From NCBI GenBank assembly GCA_020055645.1, contig CM034546.1:110825375-110889374 (forward strand): a stretch of 64,000 bases of DNA, read 5' to 3'. Positions within the stretch are counted from its first letter, which is position 1. Each line of letters starts with the position of its first letter. The translations under genes were made by a program, and so were the position numbers. Shown here piece by piece: positions 12,890 to 25,900 of the stretch. The notes beneath the pieces are model-generated. The model was given only the letters and a program-made list of their open reading frames with translations. It was not told the DNA's origin and ran no database searches. Origin of the DNA: Tomocerus qinae (Eukaryota > Arthropoda > Collembola > Entomobryomorpha > Tomoceridae).

Positions 12890-15157
12890 TAATGTTGACA
12901 TTGACTTTCTCTTGTATAATTATTTTTTATTCAAAGATTGGAAACACTTTCCTCCTTATTTTGTCATTCGAGATAAATGTTCTTCTAAGAATCCTTCATT
13001 GTTCATAAAGATTGGGCAGTGTACAGCGTAATTCTGTTTTAACAGACGACGATGACATTGTAATTCTGTCTTCCAATATAATCTTGCTCGACCACTCTGC
13101 GTGTTTCATTTTCCCTAAAACAAATAAATCAACTAGTATTACTTTTGATTACTTTTTTACTAAGTCGACAAGTAAGAGTTCGCAACAACAGATTTTTTTA
13201 TGACCATCATTTTAATTTCATTGCAGAAAGTTAAAATGCACTACAGATTCACAGCATAAATACATAGATACACATTGACATTCATTTTTATGTAGTTCTC
13301 TTTTGGACTCTCATCAAAAATCAAAGTTGCAGTTCCTACTGTCAATTTTGTTAGATCTCATCATTTTGCATTACAAAGTAACATTAACTTTTAATATTTT
13401 ATCTGCTATTTTGCTATATGTTAAACTATCATTTAGAGGCACAATATGAAATGGTATTATAGCTAAAACAAACAATCGTTTGCGAATAAGAATCCTAATA
13501 TTTTAAATGTATACTTTGCAGTTGCAACAGTGCGCTAGTGCATTGAACGAAATGGTTGACATAAAAAGTGAAATTGACAAAAAATAACATCATCTATTAC
13601 TTGTGGAATACAATCAATTTTTGTAGAACACGATTTCAAGCATGCATATTAATTTCTGAATTTTGACTTTTATGCTACATTGCGATAACATTTGTAAAAT
13701 ACCTGTGGTATAAAAATTACAGTATTCCAAATTAAAAAAAATAGATAAAATTAAAATAAAATATCCAAAACTTCATATAGGTGAGGTGAAGACAAGGTAA
13801 AGAGCTAAATTAAATAGATTATAGGTAAGTGTGCTTAGAGCAGCAACGGAAACAGAATCATCCTGTATAATTGTCGTATAACTCTGATCTTTGATAATTG
13901 TTACTCTATTTTACGTGTTTAACTAACTCTGTGTATTAGCTATACATTTTGAAATCATTTTTGGTAAGGTACATAGGAAACGAAGATGAGACATTCTAGA
14001 ATAAGCCGTAAACAATTAGTATGGATGAACTAAGGGTACACGGAGTCAATTTCATATAATTTAAGTAACAAGATGAACCTACAATGCACACAAATAGATT
14101 AAATTACTAGCATTAATTTAAGTACGTGCATTATGTCACATTCTCGAAAAATGAATTACGTTGAAGAAGCCTACGTCTGAAGAATGAAGAAAAGGAACAA
14201 TGAGTGAGAAAATTTCTATTCCCCACGTAAGAGTTACTAAATAAAATCTGTCAATTTAAGCGTAGCAAGTTTCACAAGTTGACTATCTTTTTAGGTTTAG
14301 AAGGATTTTTAGTGTCATTTCAATCTTAAATTGAAGCCATTAGGATGGTTGTCTTTTCAGAGTTTGCTAATAAGACTTGAATATCATTGTCGACTATATT
14401 ATTTGTTTGGAGCTCGGTGCTTTTACGTATAATGTGGCAATTTAATTGTAGCAAAAGTGCCTATTAGCCTATTAGTATGTCTATTCAGCTCAGTTGACAA
14501 CATAAATTGTATTAGCCAGATGAATTGCGATTGTTATACATTGTGTACTTTCACTTCAAGCTTGGTCTACCCCAAATAGAGTTTGTTAAGTATAAGCTGT
14601 CGAATTTGAATGGGCCAAGCCAGAACCAGAACCCACAGTTAGTTAACACGAGACAATATAGTAGCCCTCACTGAATATCTCCTGCCTCGTAAGTGTTACT
14701 TCTATAAATCAAGTCAGACCAATTCTGCTTTAAATAGTAATTTCCTTCGCAAGTACACGAAGAGTATGAAAATATGTATAAGCTTTCCGTCTTACTTATT
14801 TACAGATACTTAAATTGTATTGAGTAGTTTGTTGAATGCATTTAACTTGAAACTTGTCTTGCTTTGCCTTAATTTCCATTCAGGTGAGTCTCGACTAAAC
14901 TTGAGTCGAGCACCATGTAAGTAAACACATAGGCGCCCGTGCCATCGCATTCGGACTCCTTCCAATCCTCCTCGACTTTAATTTTCTTCAGTTAGTCCAC
15001 ACTTCGATCTCACTCAATTCATTACCGAAACCGCACTCATCGTGTCAGTACTAATTATATCACTCTTCCTCAAGAGGACAAGACATGGTCGCTGTCCTTT
15101 CGTATCCATGTAGTCATTGTCAGTGTCAATTCCAAACCAGGCAGTCGTAGACCAATC

Positions 15158-15458
15158 ATGGTTTTTGCCCTCCACTCCCATTCACTCCTTATCGTTATTA
15201 CTTTGTTTTTGTTTTTCGTTATGCATTGTGGTAGTAATAAGTCTGTGACTTCGGGAAAATCAAACTTGACTCTTGACAGTGTCGATGTGCCCACCAAAAC
15301 TTTTGCAAATGACAGTGTCAAAAGAATGGATAATAACATTCCCCCTCCGCCAGTTCCTCCGCATCTTCTTCCACCTCCTAACGGAATCATCATCAAGGAG
15401 AGTGTTCACTCAAAAATGCCAGTATTCGATTTCCTCGATTTTCGCAGACGAATGTTTG
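15158..15458 (+). CDS. Probable alternative first coding exon (signal peptide) of the second serine protease
   Basis: The ATG opens a 100-codon frame. A strongly hydrophobic leader (residues about 9-23, rich in Leu/Ile/Val/Phe) is typical of a secretory signal peptide. A polar linker, a Pro-rich stretch (about 62-76) and an Arg-Arg-Arg run near the end follow. The frame closes at a strong donor (G|GTAAGA), leaving phase 1. The upstream frame is open back to a TAG near 14995 but has no earlier ATG. Phase-1 acceptors that join it in frame to the stem of the second protease lie at 20095 and, with a better pyrimidine tract, 20137. Joining at 20137 gives an 809-aa secreted protease lacking the membrane anchor encoded at 19998. 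It could instead be the first exon of another transcript. The exon looks real; its partner is inferred. Confidence 0.7.
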
Positions 15459-18400
15459 GTAAGACTTCCTTTCAATATTTATTTTAGCTTGATTAATTTT
15501 ATTAACCTAAGTCCTTAGGTTTGTCCGTCCAATGTGATTCAATAGCAATTTATGCAACTGAGATTGAATAGTAGCACTATGATCAATCAATACCAACTGC
15601 AAAATTTTAAATACCTGTGATTTCACAGTTTCAATTCTTTTTAAACCCAGTTTTTTGTCAAAATTGTTTAGTTCTAGTTGGTACTACTGCTACTGTTTAC
15701 AGGAATATTCGAATAGTAATAATGGCTGCTAGCATTTGCATGTCGTTTGAATTCCTTTGTCTTTTAATTACCATTTTAATATACCTAAGTGTGATTTACT
15801 GTCGAATAGCGACCCAAAACCCAGTTCCATAATTAGTGTATTTAACAGTTTTTAATTTTAACATATTCATTGCCATTGCCATTGCAATGTTTATGCATGA
15901 GTCAAGTTTAATGGCTGAAAATACCTGCATCTACCTATTCATTGTAACTGCACGTATAGAAATCTTTTCTCTCTGGTACCTACACCTATTCTAGTGGAGC
16001 AATAATGTTTGAATTGCACTACACTGCATAATATATGTACCTATAATTCGTCATCTGTAGAAATCAAAGCCACAATTGGCGTAATACATGATTTCCATCT
16101 TATTTAACAATCTTTTGACAATGACAGTTTATGTAGGATTATGTGAGTAAACTGGCAGTTTGTTCTGTAATCTGTAGAGAGAATGCAATAAATTGTCACA
16201 ATTCAACAAAGATATGATCAAGAAAAATCGAGAGTTTGCTTTTGTTAATCTTCAAGGCAACTTTTTGGTAATTTACGCTCCACCGCACATATGAGTGTGT
16301 TAAAGAACTTTCATGGATGCCTCATGCTGCTCTTTTAAACTGTACTGAAAGCGAAAGTGTAAAATCAATGCCTAGGTATTACATTTTCGTTTGTTGCCAT
16401 TTGTTTGTTATGTCCTATAATGCCACGTACAATTGGACGTTTCTACCATTACAATTCCCATTCACACCAATTCAAGTCAACGTCTGCCAGTCAATGGCTC
16501 AACTTAACTTTGAATCCAGAGAAACCTCCATGCTCCCAACAATGACAAAATGGCAATGCAAACAAATCAATGTAGAAACTTACTCAATATTGTAGTTTAA
16601 AGCTTATGCAAGTCCAAATGATGTACGTATACTTAGAAGTAAGGGATTTTAGGGACATCTCCTATTTAGACATGTACTGAGATCGATTCTAACTATTTAG
16701 TATGTAATTCATGCAGCAATCTTTTTACTTCTGTTAATTAATAACTTCTTCCTTTAGAAAAGGCTTACAACAGCATTAGGAGGTAGTAGACACTTAATGG
16801 ATGAAAGTACCTGCTTGTGCTCTGTTATATACCATCTAAATTCAAATTTAGTCTAGATACAACTTTTCCATAATTAGGAACCTGATTTGTCATTATCACG
16901 TTAGGTTAAGTAAGTTCTGCAGTTTTCGCAACTTTTTTCCCGAAAATGGGACTTCAAAAATATAGTATTTCACATAGTGGTTGAAGCAATAGTCGACCCT
17001 GGTGAATTAAAGCGTTTCATACAGTAAAAACATAAAACAAGAAGATTAGTAGTAGATGCAATCTGTATCTTCTTGGATGATCATTGATTCTCACTTAATT
17101 TTACTCCAAATTCAATTTTGAAGCTACATTACTTTTGTATACTATACATAATAATTAAAATCCTTTAATGCAATGTAAGTTCAAAGCTCACTTTACATTA
17201 CCAACATGCAAACGGTTATAAAAGAGCAATAAATACATGAAAAATTGGAAAACTAATTTTCATGAGTATGAATGGTTCAGAAATATAAAACATCGGTAAA
17301 AAATTGAGGTTGACAATGAGAAGAAAAATCAGTGGCTTGTCAAAGATTCTAAGTCTGTTGTACTACAAGAAAGCATGTAGTGAGTGACACGAATATCTTT
17401 GTTTACTACTTAATGCAATTTCAATTAAGCATTCATAAGTTGTCTTTAATGAACGATTTGTTTTAATTGTATGTATTAATGTACAGCAGATGCGCTTTTT
17501 ATTAACAACTACACACTGGTACTTACTCTAGCTTTGAGAATAAAACAAAATAATAAATACAAATAAAGACAGATAAAGAAGTCATTTATGTAAAAAAAAT
17601 CACTCTGAAATATACTACACTACATTTATAACAGATTTTGGGGACACACTACCACGGTACACACATAGATAGAAATATAGACACGAAAATTTTTCAAGTC
17701 TACGATTATAATATATCTAGAGATAAGTGAACGAATTGAAACATTACCATTTTACTGATGGGTTGAGCGTTTATAATATTGAGATTGTATGATGTACTTA
17801 AGTACAAGGCTTTTGGCATATATATAAATCTGAAAGTGATTTTCATGGAAATCTATTATGCTTGAAAAATTAAAACACACCTCTAGCAATACAATTTTAT
17901 GGTTTCAACTTTTTCTGCAATACCTGAAGAATATTATCCTATGGGAAAATATGAAAAATGTCGCTTATGATCATGGTCGGAAATGTGTCGTTTATGAGGT
18001 TTGCATTCTGTCTTCTGTCTCAACCAAAAATAAATACTTCTCGAGTAACTACATTAGCAAGGCTTATACCAATCGAACCAATAAATTGGCAGCTTTTCTG
18101 TTAAACCAATATTAAGATGTTCATTAAATAATTAATTATTATGCACATAGTATAAATATAAAATCTATTGAAGCAGTGAATGAACATTTCTTGCATAAGA
18201 CACTGCATATGCTCTCTGTAAATTCATTTTTTTATCTTACTGAGTCCATGCAAGATTACTATATACTTGAAATAAACAAAGAGAGTGGATTTGTGTATAC
18301 TTTAATTTACAGTTCTATATAATAATATACTCTACATTAATTGGTAACTGAAGTACCGTTAGCATCAACTGGTACCTATCCATGAACAAATGTAGTGTTC

Positions 18401-19997
18401 TAGTGCATAGTGGTCATGTATACAGAAGTAGTACTAGCTATATAAGTGCTTATATATAGTACTTGTAATACTGGAATGAAATCTTGACATTTATTAGAGC
18501 TGCATTATGGAAGTCAGATTACAACTTTTGTACAAATATTGAGCAATTTTATATTTATAACATCTGCAATCCTTTCAGTTAGCTAGGGGTAGCATATGGA
18601 AAGGTCTGTGCCAATGTTAAAAGCCTTGGACGATTTTATAAATTAATACACAGATACTATACAGACGATGAGTAGTAAAGTGCATTAAAGCTGTCTTACC
18701 TGTATACGTTTACCCTAGCTGTATGTGTGTACAGATCCCCTGGTACAGGTACATATTTTTACGCTGTGTTACAGTAAGTCAAATAATGTGCATCAACCAT
18801 TATGCTTATATTATATAGGTTATAAGAGTTTAGACGCATAAGAAGATAATAAGCGCAATGCAGCAGGGGTTATGATCACCAGCGTATGTCAAACCTGAAT
18901 TTAAGTATATTTAAAATCACATTAATAAGGTTTGCAACAAATGAAGAAGGATTTTATTTTCCCTGTTAGTCAGATACATAATATATGTTATTCCAATGTA
19001 GGAGTAGAAGGGATGTTTAAAAAGAAACTCCTACTTGTGTGGCTAGACTCAATGCAAAGGTGGTTGTCGTGCTAAAATTGAAGTTGACGTTATTATACAG
19101 TAGTTATGGTTAGTAGGTAGAGTTTTTCATTGAGAGCGACTGGGACTGGAGTTGAAGGGGGTGAAATTATATGGCTCGATTATTTCTTAATGCAAACTAA
19201 GTATCTTGTTGACACTCGTTATGTTTTACTTGGTGTAAGCCAGGATCCCTGTCTTTGTCCTCAACAATAAACATGAGATTGGAGTCTGAGTCAAGTTTCT
19301 GTATTTGATTTGGTTAGTCGGTGTTTGTTGTTCGTAGAGTGCAATACACCTTCCATCCTTTAAAAGTCTCCGATCCACAAATACAGTACTGTACAACTAG
19401 ATATTTACAATTTGTTTAGTGTTTACCTGTGTTTCTACATTCTGTACTACTCTGACTCGGAGCGTACTTCCGGAGATTTTGTATTCCATTGTATTATTAT
19501 CACACTTCCTTTATTGCCTTCGGTCATGTTCGTAACTGCAATACTGCCATCATAGATATTACAAATACAAACTGTTTATAGATATACTTATTCTATATAC
19601 ACATAAAAATTCATATAATTATTATCTACTTATGATTCACACGATTATTATTCCGATTGAGTACATCAAATCCGTTCAGGTGTTGCCCTATTAATTTTCC
19701 ATTCTTCAAATTTGCAGTTTAAAGTTCAATGTTGAGTTGAGCTTAGCTCCAACTATCCAGATTTGTTAATCAACACCTATCCTTAATTTTCTGTGACCTG
19801 AAAAGGACATTTTTTGGAAAATGGAAGTGAATATTATATTTATGACACGTCGGGATATTTTTTCAGTATCACTGCCACGGCCATTCTCTTTGTTTGCATA
19901 ATTGGGACAAAGTGATTTTACAGTTTCTGTCACTGTGCACTGGAAAATTGGGTGTTTTGATTTGGAAACTAAAATTTGTTTGTATTACTATTGCAAA
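15459..19997. other. Putative long first intron of the second protease
   Basis: No coding exon is recognised between the leader exon and the anchor/stem exon. Open frames here are short and unlike any family I know. An imperfect palindrome lies around 18427-18460, alternating TATA-like steps flanked by AGTACT. If the anchor form starting at 19998 has its own promoter, that promoter must lie in the last part of this stretch; I see no diagnostic element. Confidence 0.5.
18427..18460. repeat. Imperfect AT-rich palindrome
   Basis: The arms read roughly AGTACTAGCTATATAAG and CTTATATATAGTACT around a 3-base centre, with one single-base gap. It could fold as a hairpin, but AT-rich palindromes arise easily by chance in this composition. 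Confidence 0.4.
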
Positions 19998-22900
19998 ATG
20001 AGAAAAAATCGTCATCCATTCAGAAGGAAAGGACTTTCAATGGAAAAGGAAGTCGTTTTTATAAGTTTTGTGATAGGATCTGTATGTATGACAGTTCTGA
20101 GCATTCAATTTCCTCCTCTAAGAAGTACGGACTTAGATTACACTTATAGCTACAAATTAAACGGTGATGTGAAGTTTCCTTTCCCTGCATCTCGTCATCC
20201 AAAAAAATACGACAGTATTAGAAATTCTAGCAGTAGTTATTATCCCTATTCTTCTACACATTCTTCTACGCACCAGGACTATCACAGATTTAATTCTCAC
20301 AGGGATAGAGATTCTTATCCTTCCAGTTCCAGGTATTTTCATGTCTTGTATGAATTTTCCAATAAAATTTGGTACCACATTGTTAGAATTGGTCATTTAT
20401 AAAATTACAAAAATGTTTCAGCACCATGTCATCTTCAGCATCTTCGACAATTGGCTCTTTCACTACAGATCGAGGTGTCTATAGCAGTCGTGATTCCCCA
20501 AAAGTCATCTACAATCGATTTGGGTTTCCAACGGCTATTTTTGACGAACCTGCACCTAGCCACTCTTTTTCGAATCGTAAAGGAGCAATAGTTCCTAATA
20601 GACAGAGTGATTCTAGCCGATTTAGCAACGATCGATATGGGTATCAAAATAATCATCGACCAAAAGGCTCTTTCTTTTCCAACGAAAAATATGAATCAAA
20701 ACCCTACAGTTCGAGTTCTACGACTCCACCAGATAGTTTCACGTCTGACTACCGTCCTTACAATCAGCATGACTCTAGTCATAATCATGACAATAAAAAT
20801 GATGTGACATTGAGCCACATGCTTGATACCAGCTCAGCCACTGGCGACGTTCTTGATTTGCAGCATAAAATGCAGATCTATGAGCTTCTTTATTCAAATA
20901 ATTCTAGACTTAACGAAGATGCAAGACAACTTGCAGGTTTGATTCATGAAAATGGAAAATCATCGTGAGATGGATTCAAAGTCCATTCTAACCATATTGA
21001 CCACTGCTTGTATCTTATTTTTTTATTCACTCCTACCTAAACTAACTGCTTTTCATCCGTTAATTATAAACTACCTAAGTTGTATCTTTTTTCACTCTAA
21101 CAGTTATTGTTTTCTAACAATAAGTATATTCAATGTATTATGATTGGTTTGTTGGTGGATTATCTCAAGTTATAGCATTTTATAGGGGAAAATATGCAAA
21201 ATTTAATTGAGTTTTTGTGTCTTTTTCAGTTATTCCTCAAAACTGTTGGCATGCGGGTAAAATGTACGGTTGTGGGCTAAGTGTGTCATGCGTCCTGCAG
21301 GGATCTAAACCACTTGACCTATGTAACGGTGGAATGATTTGGAGTTGCTGCGTCCCACGTGAAAAAGCGTCTGAATCAACGGCGGCTGTGGGTATTTTGG
21401 ACAATCCACGTAAGAAATACTTATCAACTGAAGAAACAGTTGTAAACTTTTGTGTTTCATTGATTTCTTCTGGCATTGTGTTTTGTTTTGTCATGTATGT
21501 TTTATGTTTGTTTAAATATCTCATTGTTCAGCTAAGGAGAAGTGAGTCAGTGAGGTATTTAGGGTAGACAGCACATCAGTTAAGGTAGCAGGTGGTTGAA
21601 ACACTGTTTTCCATGAAACTAATAGAAAAGACACCGCGTGACAACTTCGATTAAGTTAGATATACATTTAAGCTCACTTAGATCAATTCGCATCAAGCAA
21701 AACAGTTAGATGAAGCCTTATATGTCTTACCTTAGTCATTCCTACATAATCATATATACTATCAAATGTATATAACCTATAGGTACATAAATGCTAAAAT
21801 TGCATAGAATTTGTGTTCTAAGCAGAGCGTAAGCCATGAACGTGATTGCTATTCATTCAGCAAACATTGTATTGTGTTACATTACATGGCACATGAAAAC
21901 TTTCTACACAATATTCTTGCGTGTGTTTCTGTGCAATTTATAAGTATAGTTTGATTTGATGACAATGCAGCAAGCAGTACTAATACAGTTGAGCACCGTA
22001 AAGAAAATGACTGACTCAGACAACCCAAACTTATTTTTACACTCGAATTTTGACATGAGACACTGACAATCACAAGAGTTAGCAGTGCGTAGATTATTTA
22101 CACTACGAATATTTACATCTGGCTCCCAGTAGTAGGTACGGATTGATAAATATTAATGCAATAATAAATTATCCATATTATCTACCTATGAATCTATTTT
22201 ATATTATGAATTGGAATCTTCACTTAGGTGTGGATAACTTATGAAAGCTGCTGTATCCTTCCAATAGAAGATGGTAGTAGTTTATTTAGCAGTAATATGT
22301 AATTAGGATTCTATAAGCTTTTACTTTAACTACATATCAAGTACTTGCTCTTTAATAATTATCAGACATGTGAAATGTCTACCTAATTGAGGAAACACGA
22401 GAGTTGTGTTAAGGATATTAATAATTTGAATACAAATGGCTCACACGCACTCTATAAATAGAAACTCAAGTGATAAAACGAGCAAAGGTGAATAAAATAA
22501 TTTGAGGCGAAACAAAGGTGTAGTGCAAAGTAGAATTGTGTGCCTAGAGAGTTAACAAGAGAATTAATGGAGGAGGAAGTGTAAATCATTAGAAGCAATT
22601 TGTCACTTCTCTCACCATTTAGATTTAGAGCGTCATGATAAGATGACACGAGAAAATCCAAGAGCGAGATGACAAAACATCGTAAATTCAGTAACGCCAG
22701 TTGAAGTACCGCTAGTTTAGAGCAGAGTGAATCTAGTGGAGAGAAGCCAAGTTCTCCCAACTCATTTCCGCCCTGACAATTTATTTTGACCCATTTGCGC
22801 CCCATCTTAAAAAGCATGAGACAAATTACATCTGTAATTGCTCTCGTTACTTTGTTGTTAGAACATGACTCTATTATAGTAAGTATCTTGTGAAACTCGT

Positions 22901-25900
22901 GTGCGTTTGGATATTTTACGGCTGGGATTTTTTACAGCATCGGGCAGTAACACAAGCTATTCGTACGACTTGTATCATTCGAGCAGCTATGACAAACACC
23001 GGCCGTACTCTTCATCCTCCCCATCTACGTCTTCATCCTCAGCAATTCTTAGTCGACCAGATCCTTATCGGCCTATCCCAATGTCAGCACTAAAACCGTA
23101 TTTTAACAGACCTTCTTACAATTTCTACCGTCCCTCAACCTACAAACCCTATACCAATAATATTCACACGACTCTCTCTTCTGACGACTCGTATCCAGAC
23201 TCTTATCCACTCTATCCTTCAGATGTCATCAAATACCGACCAGGAAAACCAAGTAGCTTACCTCCTGTCATCACCACAGCTCCTTACGACCCTAACCCAA
23301 ACGACATTTATTCCGTTTCCAATGACTTTGACTATCAGAATAATAATAAGCATCAATCTCGGCCCCCTGTTATTAGTAACAGCATACCTGACAGGCTGAG
23401 CGTGAGCCCAAAGGGTAATAATACATAAATATTCATACTTTTTACACATTCACAGTATATTAACTGCCTAATCTGACAATTACAAATTGCACATTAAATA
23501 ACCATAATATTGTAAGTATAGACACAACTGGGGGACACTCTATCCTTTGCAATAATGTGGGGATAGTTGACTTTTTTGGTGGTTTTGTTTGTCTGTCCGT
23601 GCTGTATATACAGAAGTACATGTACAAACAACAAAATTGGAAATACAGGTTCTATGCATGTCTTGGGCTCTTAAAATATTTATGTCTCTGGGATTCTCTC
23701 TGGGTCTCTAAACATATTTTTGCCATTTCTTTACTTCACAATGCATTGGACACGCACGCTTTGTTGTGATACGAATGAGCTACAAAGTATGCATACAGTA
23801 CATTGGTTTTGCTCGGGTTCCTCTGACCTGCTTACTTTAAACAACTTGATTTGACTCTGGATGTCTCGAGTGAAAAATCTTCAACGCCTATTGTTAAGCT
23901 ATCCCTTGACTTGCTTGATTTTGGACTGGAATGAAAATCTCACCCTTTGTCTTTGTCCTCTATAGAATCCTAAAATTACTATATTCTTATCTAAGCAGGT
24001 ACAAGCTGTAGTTACAGTAATAGAACCTAACTAAATATAATTATAATTCATATACGAATTCGTACTATCTTAGAATACGCATAATACTAAGTTCTTGAAT
24101 TTGGAATGGCAATTAAGAGTCATCTTATGTTTATCTAATCTAATCTACTGATCATTTACATAATGCTGACACACACGTAACTCCCTTTTATTTTTAGTGA
24201 CACAAAAAAGCTATATACGTTTAAGGTAACATGTTATGTAACAAAATACACGTTTTTCGCTATAATTTTTTTAAACTTGACACAAGAAACTATTGACGCA
24301 TTCAAGGAAATTGCCACTCAAGTTTACCTTGTTAAAAAATATGTTTTTTAACCAAAGACCTAGACATTTTCATTTTACTAGTGTCATGAGAAGTTTGATT
24401 ACTACCTTCGAGAGAGTTGGTTGCTTGTTGCTAATTAAAATATAAAGTTCATGCTACAATGCTAACATCTCTTTGTACCAATTCTAAAAAGACCGAAGTC
24501 ATACTGATAGTAATTGTAAAAATGAGAGAAATTGTGGGAAACAATGAAATGACAAATCTAATTTTGGGTGTTCTAGTTTTTTCGTGATATTGATAATAAT
24601 ATTTTTGTTTGGCTACAATCAGTACTATTGTGTTTTTTAAGATTAACCCAGACTGAGTTATTGTTCCTACTACCGTGTATGCTGCGTACTATTACATTAT
24701 ATACCTCAATAAAAACAAAGATAAACTTGGGAGACAATAATCTCATGTAGAGTTCTTTGTACGCTCTTTTCTTCTATTGTATGCACTAAAATTTTGAGAT
24801 ATATACACATAGATAGACATTTTGACTCGTTAATATTGTGCTGCAGCTGATAATATTTCGTGTGTGACTCTAGGGAGTCCACAGTCACATCCGGCAGACT
24901 TTTTAGTGAACTTCACTCTTGTGCATCACTATAGAGTAAACAGAGCTGAACGGGAGACTACTAACATATAAGAGAATTATCTTAGCACTTATCTGCAGGG
25001 ATTCATATACCTACTGAAATACCTATACCTATATTTTTCCTACTAGAGGACTGAATTATATTACCATCCTACTGTTACTATACATTAGCACAAATAAAGC
25101 AAAGCTTTATTTCGTTTAGGATAATTATACCGACTTGAGTACTACTCATTAATGTAGCACTTACTACTGTTTCAGAGGGTGTTACTCATCTCCCTTTAAT
25201 TCTACTTGTACTAGCTTTATCTCTATACGGTAGTAGTATTTATATAGACTACCAAAGCGTCATAATATATTTGCAAGGGTGTATTTAATGTAGCTTTTCT
25301 ATATGCATATTTCAAATGTTTACGGCGATTACAAAGAGAGATATACTATCTTCACAGGTATAGACAATAATTTTTGAATAACCAACGCCCTTTGAGGCAG
25401 TCAAGCCTGTTAAATGCTCTTAAATTGATGATCTTGGCTTATAATATTCATCTCATCAAAGTTTAAAACAGAATAATCCAAATGTAGCGTTAATACGTAT
25501 GGTTATCATGATTGAATACTTATAATGCGTGTCTGTTAAATGGTACTTGCTTTATCAACAATTATTACATACAGCTATTGAATCGTTGAATATTTTGCTA
25601 TTTCATTTCAGAGATTAGATGGATTCCACAATTCATCACATAGCACAGATGTAAAATTGGATAGTTAACCCATGTTAAACTAAACATAAATGTCTACATT
25701 AACCTGTAGCTAATGAAATATCTGAAAATAAGTCGATCTAGTTTTATATTAGTTATCGATTTATTTTAAACCTTGAATTTGTTACAATCGACGTTGAGCT
25801 TACTGTTAAGGAAAGCTGTCATTATTGTAGAGCTATAAAGTTTTTTTAGTCACACTTACATTTAAAAACTCTCGATTACTATTAATTTTTTGAAGATTCA

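Larger units (their letters stand above)
11836..15157. other. Spacer between the two proteases
   Basis: The first part is presumably the 3' UTR of the upstream protease. Open frames at about 12.7-13.2 kb are low-complexity and match no family I know, so they are not called. A perfect 12-bp hairpin lies at 12860-12889. From about 14998 to 15157 the frame of the next exon is open but has no ATG, consistent with a 5' UTR. Confidence 0.6.

Noticed and set aside
12709-13203. Adjacent open frames downstream of the first protease
   Set aside because: AT-driven Leu/Ile/Tyr-rich composition, non-ATG starts, no family match, and no splice link to the neighbouring gene.
20937-20968. Extension of the stem exon to a stop codon near 20966, which would end the protein
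   Set aside because: The GCAG|GTTTGA donor before it joins in phase to the Cys-module exon at 21230. The extension is intron read-through, though a truncated isoform cannot be excluded.
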